Part shown: one piece after another, positions 5,047 to 6,895 of the stretch
How the letters are laid out: each line of letters begins with the position of its first letter
How positions within the stretch are numbered: position 1 is the stretch's first letter
Assembly (NCBI GenBank): GCA_002474415.1
Contig: DLQV01000175.1
Span: 1-6,895 of the forward strand
Reading direction: 5' to 3'
From: Lachnospiraceae bacterium UBA7598
Lineage (GTDB): Bacteria; Bacillota; Clostridia; Lachnospirales; Lachnospiraceae
DNA: 6,895 bases
Made by a program: the position numbers and the translations under genes
The notes under the pieces: model-generated
Told to the model about the DNA's origin: nothing
The model's input: only the letters and a program-made list of their open reading frames with translations
Databases searched by the model: none

Positions 5047-6093
5047 CTACTTTGTCAGTCCAGCCTTCTTGCGAAGCAGGTTATACAGCCACCTGCCCTC
5101 GTCACTCAGCTCACTTTTCTTGAAACCGCTGACTTTCGGACAGCTGCTTTTAATAATAGAAGAAGATTCCTGTTTGTTTGACAGATTCCATGCAATGTAG
5201 CTGACACCGTATTCATCCATCGTCTGTACCCAGCGATCCGCTTCTTTTTTGTCAATGGCTCCGTTTCCGGATGCATCACAGATTCCATATTCCGTGACAA
5301 ATACCGGAAGTCCTTTGTTGATGGCTGCGGTCATTTTATTGCGCAAATCTGCTTTGTGTGTGGCTGCATAAAAATGCAGCGCATACATGATATTGTCCCC
5401 CTTGATCGGGTCGGCTGCTGCCTGATCCACATCCTGTGACCAGGTCGGCGTTCCTACAACAATCACTGCCTTTTTATCATTTTCGCGAATGGTGGAAATG
5501 ACACTTTTTGCATAGGATTTGATCTCTTTCCAGCTTGTTCCGTTATTCGGCTCATTGCAGATCTCATAAATCACATTGTTGTAACCCTTAAATTCCTTGG
5601 ACATTTCCTTGAAAAAGGCCTTTGCTTCTTTCTTATGGGAATTTGGATTTCCGTCGCTTAGGATATGCCAGTCAACGATCACATACATCTTGTGTTTCTT
5701 TGCCAGCTTTACTCCTTTTTTGATCAGTTTCTTTAAGTCACTGCGGTTTTTTGCATCTCCGCTGCAGTATCCGTTATACTCTTCGGTATACATCGCCAGG
5801 CGCACGACATTTGCTCCCCATTTGTCATGCAACTGGCCAAAACACTTGTCATTGACGTACTGCGGATACCAGCTCAGTCCATGTGTGCTGACCCCGCGAA
5901 GCTGTACTTCATGCCCCTTTTTGTCCACAAGTTTTGTTCCTTTGACGTGCAGTCTGCCTGCCGATGCGTCATAATACGTTGTTGTTTTTGCTTCTGCCAT
6001 TTGTAATCCCCCTGTCATACACAATCCCAGCGCAAGCACACATACCAGTGCGAGCACACGCAGGATTTTTGTCTTTTTATTGAAATAATACAT
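5047..6093 (-). CDS. Secreted GH5 family endo-beta-1,4-glucanase (cellulase)
   Basis: A 348-residue protein starting at ATG 6093, chosen because GGTGGAG lies 6 nt upstream and a signal peptide follows directly. The frame is open 14 codons further, but those residues are Arg/Trp-rich and spoil the signal. The signal peptide is about 1-35 (cleavage AEA-K). Residues 45-340 are one GH5 catalytic domain, closest to subfamily 2: VQLRGVSTHGLSWYPQYVN near the start, VRLAMY (97-102), IVDWHILSDG (139-148), IYEICNEPN (175-183) with Glu181 as acid/base, HFYAATHK (240-247), VTEYG (266-270) with Glu268 as nucleophile, and IAWNLS (300-305). It should hydrolyse internal beta-1,4-glucan bonds (cellulose, mixed-linkage or related glucans) outside the cell. 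No carbohydrate-binding module, dockerin or wall anchor is present, so it is probably released as a free enzyme on soluble or partly degraded glucan. All key catalytic residues are intact. Confidence 0.95.
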   Translation of the reverse strand: MYYFNKKTKILRVLALVCVLALGLCMTGGLQMAEAKTTTYYDASAGRLHVKGTKLVDKKGHEVQLRGVSTHGLSWYPQYVNDKCFGQLHDKWGANVVRLAMYTEEYNGYCSGDAKNRSDLKKLIKKGVKLAKKHKMYVIVDWHILSDGNPNSHKKEAKAFFKEMSKEFKGYNNVIYEICNEPNNGTSWKEIKSYAKSVISTIRENDKKAVIVVGTPTWSQDVDQAAADPIKGDNIMYALHFYAATHKADLRNKMTAAINKGLPVFVTEYGICDASGNGAIDKKEADRWVQTMDEYGVSYIAWNLSNKQESSSIIKSSCPKVSGFKKSELSDEGRWLYNLLRKKAGLTK

Positions 6094-6123
6094 ATTCAAC
6101 TCCACCCTTCTCCAACGGAAACA

Positions 6124-6151
6124 GGCGGCCCCCACTTCCCATTGAGCCGCC
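6124..6151 (-). terminator. Weak candidate terminator after copA
   Basis: On the minus strand GGCGGC (6151-6146) pairs with GCCGCC (6129-6124) across a 16-nt loop, followed only by TGTTTCC. It lies 10 nt after the copA stop and about 30 nt before the endoglucanase start. The poor T tract suggests partial termination at best, so read-through into the endoglucanase gene is possible. Confidence 0.35.
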
Positions 6152-6160
6152 GTAACTTTC

Positions 6161-6895
6161 TTAATCGATTGCCGTAACCTTGTAATCTTTCTCTTCTACC
6201 GTTTTCTTTAATACATCATCTGCCACTTCCGAGGACAAGGACACAACTGCGGTGCCAGCCTCATGGCTAACCTCTGCGGATGTTACTTCCGGAAGTGCCT
6301 CAAGTGCTTTCTTTACAGTTGCCTCACAGTGTCCACACATCATTCCTTCAATATGCATTGTCTTTGTCATTTTTGCTACCTCACTTTCGCTTGTTTTCAT
6401 TTCTGCCGGTTTTGCTGCCGGTGCAGCCTTTTTATTTGCTTTTCCGTGTACGGAAAACAGGTTCAGCCGTAACGCGTTGGTCACGACACAAAAGCTCGAT
6501 AAACTCATGGCTGCCGCACCAAACATCGGATTTAATTTCCATCCAAATACAGGATACCACACTCCGGCCGCAAGTGGAATCCCTATTACATTATAAAAGA
6601 ATGCCCAGAACAGATTTTCGTGGATATTCCGAAGCGTTGCACGGCTTAAACGGATCGCTGCCGGGACATCCCGCAGACGGCTTTTTACCAGAACAACGGA
6701 TGCCGCATCGATGGCCACATCGGTTCCGGCACCGATCGCAATTCCGGTATCTGCACGCGTCAGTGCCGGTGCATCGTTGATACCGTCTCCGACCATGGCA
6801 ACTCTGCCGTGTTCTCTGAGTTTACGAATCTCCGCCTCTTTTCCTTCCGGCAGAACACCTGCGATCACCTCATCCACACCTGCCTGTACGCCGAT
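6161..6895 (-). CDS. copA: Copper-exporting P-type ATPase (C-terminal part) with fused C-terminal HMA domain
   Basis: The frame is open from the right window edge to TAA at 6161-6163, giving 244 residues; the N-terminal two thirds lie outside. The visible part has the end of the P domain ([13 protein letters not shown], then [12 protein letters not shown], the Mg-binding hinge) and the last two membrane helices. These carry the YN (FFYNVIG) and M..SS (AAMSLSS) motifs typical of Cu(I) transporters of type P1B-1. A Lys/Ala/Pro/Glu linker follows, then a 69-residue HMA domain with the copper-binding motif GMMCGHC. Such ATPases pump Cu(I) out of the cytoplasm using ATP. Most CopA proteins carry HMA domains at the N-terminus, so the C-terminal copy is less usual, although as I recall it occurs in gut Clostridia. 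Nothing upstream is visible, so regulation (CsoR or CopY) cannot be judged. Copper specificity rests on the motifs and is fairly sure. Confidence 0.93.
   Translation of the reverse strand: MGVQAGVDEVIAGVLPEGKEAEIRKLREHGRVAMVGDGINDAPALTRADTGIAIGAGTDVAIDAASVVLVKSRLRDVPAAIRLSRATLRNIHENLFWAFFYNVIGIPLAAGVWYPVFGWKLNPMFGAAAMSLSSFCVVTNALRLNLFSVHGKANKKAAPAAKPAEMKTSESEVAKMTKTMHIEGMMCGHCEATVKKALEALPEVTSAEVSHEAGTAVVSLSSEVADDVLKKTVEEKDYKVTAID

Noticed and set aside
4615..5181. 188-codon open frame on the plus strand
   Set aside because: It is antisense to the 140-residue gene and the end of the GH5 gene. It has no convincing ribosome binding site, and its protein is Cys/Pro/His/Leu-rich without a domain, as expected for a shadow frame.
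6149..6473. GCCGTAAC repeated three times (6149, 6171, 6466)
   Set aside because: One copy encodes conserved ATPase residues and the other two are only 22 bp apart around the stop codon. The spacing is irregular and there is no dyad, so chance is the simplest explanation.
6252..6780. Three overlapping plus-strand open frames
   Set aside because: All lie antisense to the conserved copper ATPase and HMA domain. Their compositions (Phe/Cys/Ser/Leu-rich) are typical of antisense frames, and they contradict strong protein motifs on the minus strand.
1..6895. CRISPR arrays, tRNA or rRNA genes, insertion sequences, integrase or phage genes
   Set aside because: No regularly spaced repeats, cloverleaf-like segments, transposase motifs or terminal inverted repeats were found on either strand by eye.

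Overview
The window looks like chromosomal DNA from a low-to-medium GC Gram-positive anaerobe of the Clostridia, most likely Lachnospiraceae or a close relative. This is inferred from strong purine-rich ribosome binding sites (AGGAGG, GGAGGG), a lipoprotein with a clostridial-type signal, a GH5 subfamily 2-like cellulase, and a copper ATPase with a C-terminal metal-binding domain. No rRNA, tRNA or marker gene is present, so the family-level assignment is an inference.

Right block (about 4388-6895, minus strand, read from high to low coordinates): the C-terminal part of a CopA-type copper-exporting P-type ATPase, cut by the window edge, fused to a CopZ-like HMA domain; a secreted GH5 endoglucanase; a 140-residue membrane protein of unknown function; and a 50-residue single-pass membrane protein too short for usual gene calling. 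Both small genes have an RNA hairpin immediately upstream of their ribosome binding site. The block ends at a strong bidirectional terminator (4337-4375), shared with the convergent regulator gene.

Centre: one plus-strand gene (3974-4330) for an XRE-family helix-turn-helix regulator. It is divergent from the left block across a 134-bp AT-rich intergenic region full of ATAG/CTAT palindromes, including a perfect 9-bp inverted repeat just upstream of the regulator's ribosome binding site.

Left block (1-3839, minus strand): four envelope or secreted proteins in a row. These are a lipoprotein of unknown function, a secreted protein with two PPC-like beta domains and a fibronectin type III domain, a two-helix membrane protein with coiled-coil ends, and a secreted CAP (SCP/PR-1) domain protein that runs off the left edge. 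The block is visibly more AT-rich than the copA/GH5 block. Its layout suggests an accessory cell-surface module controlled by the neighbouring XRE regulator, but no function can be assigned from sequence alone. It is the most likely place for something undescribed.
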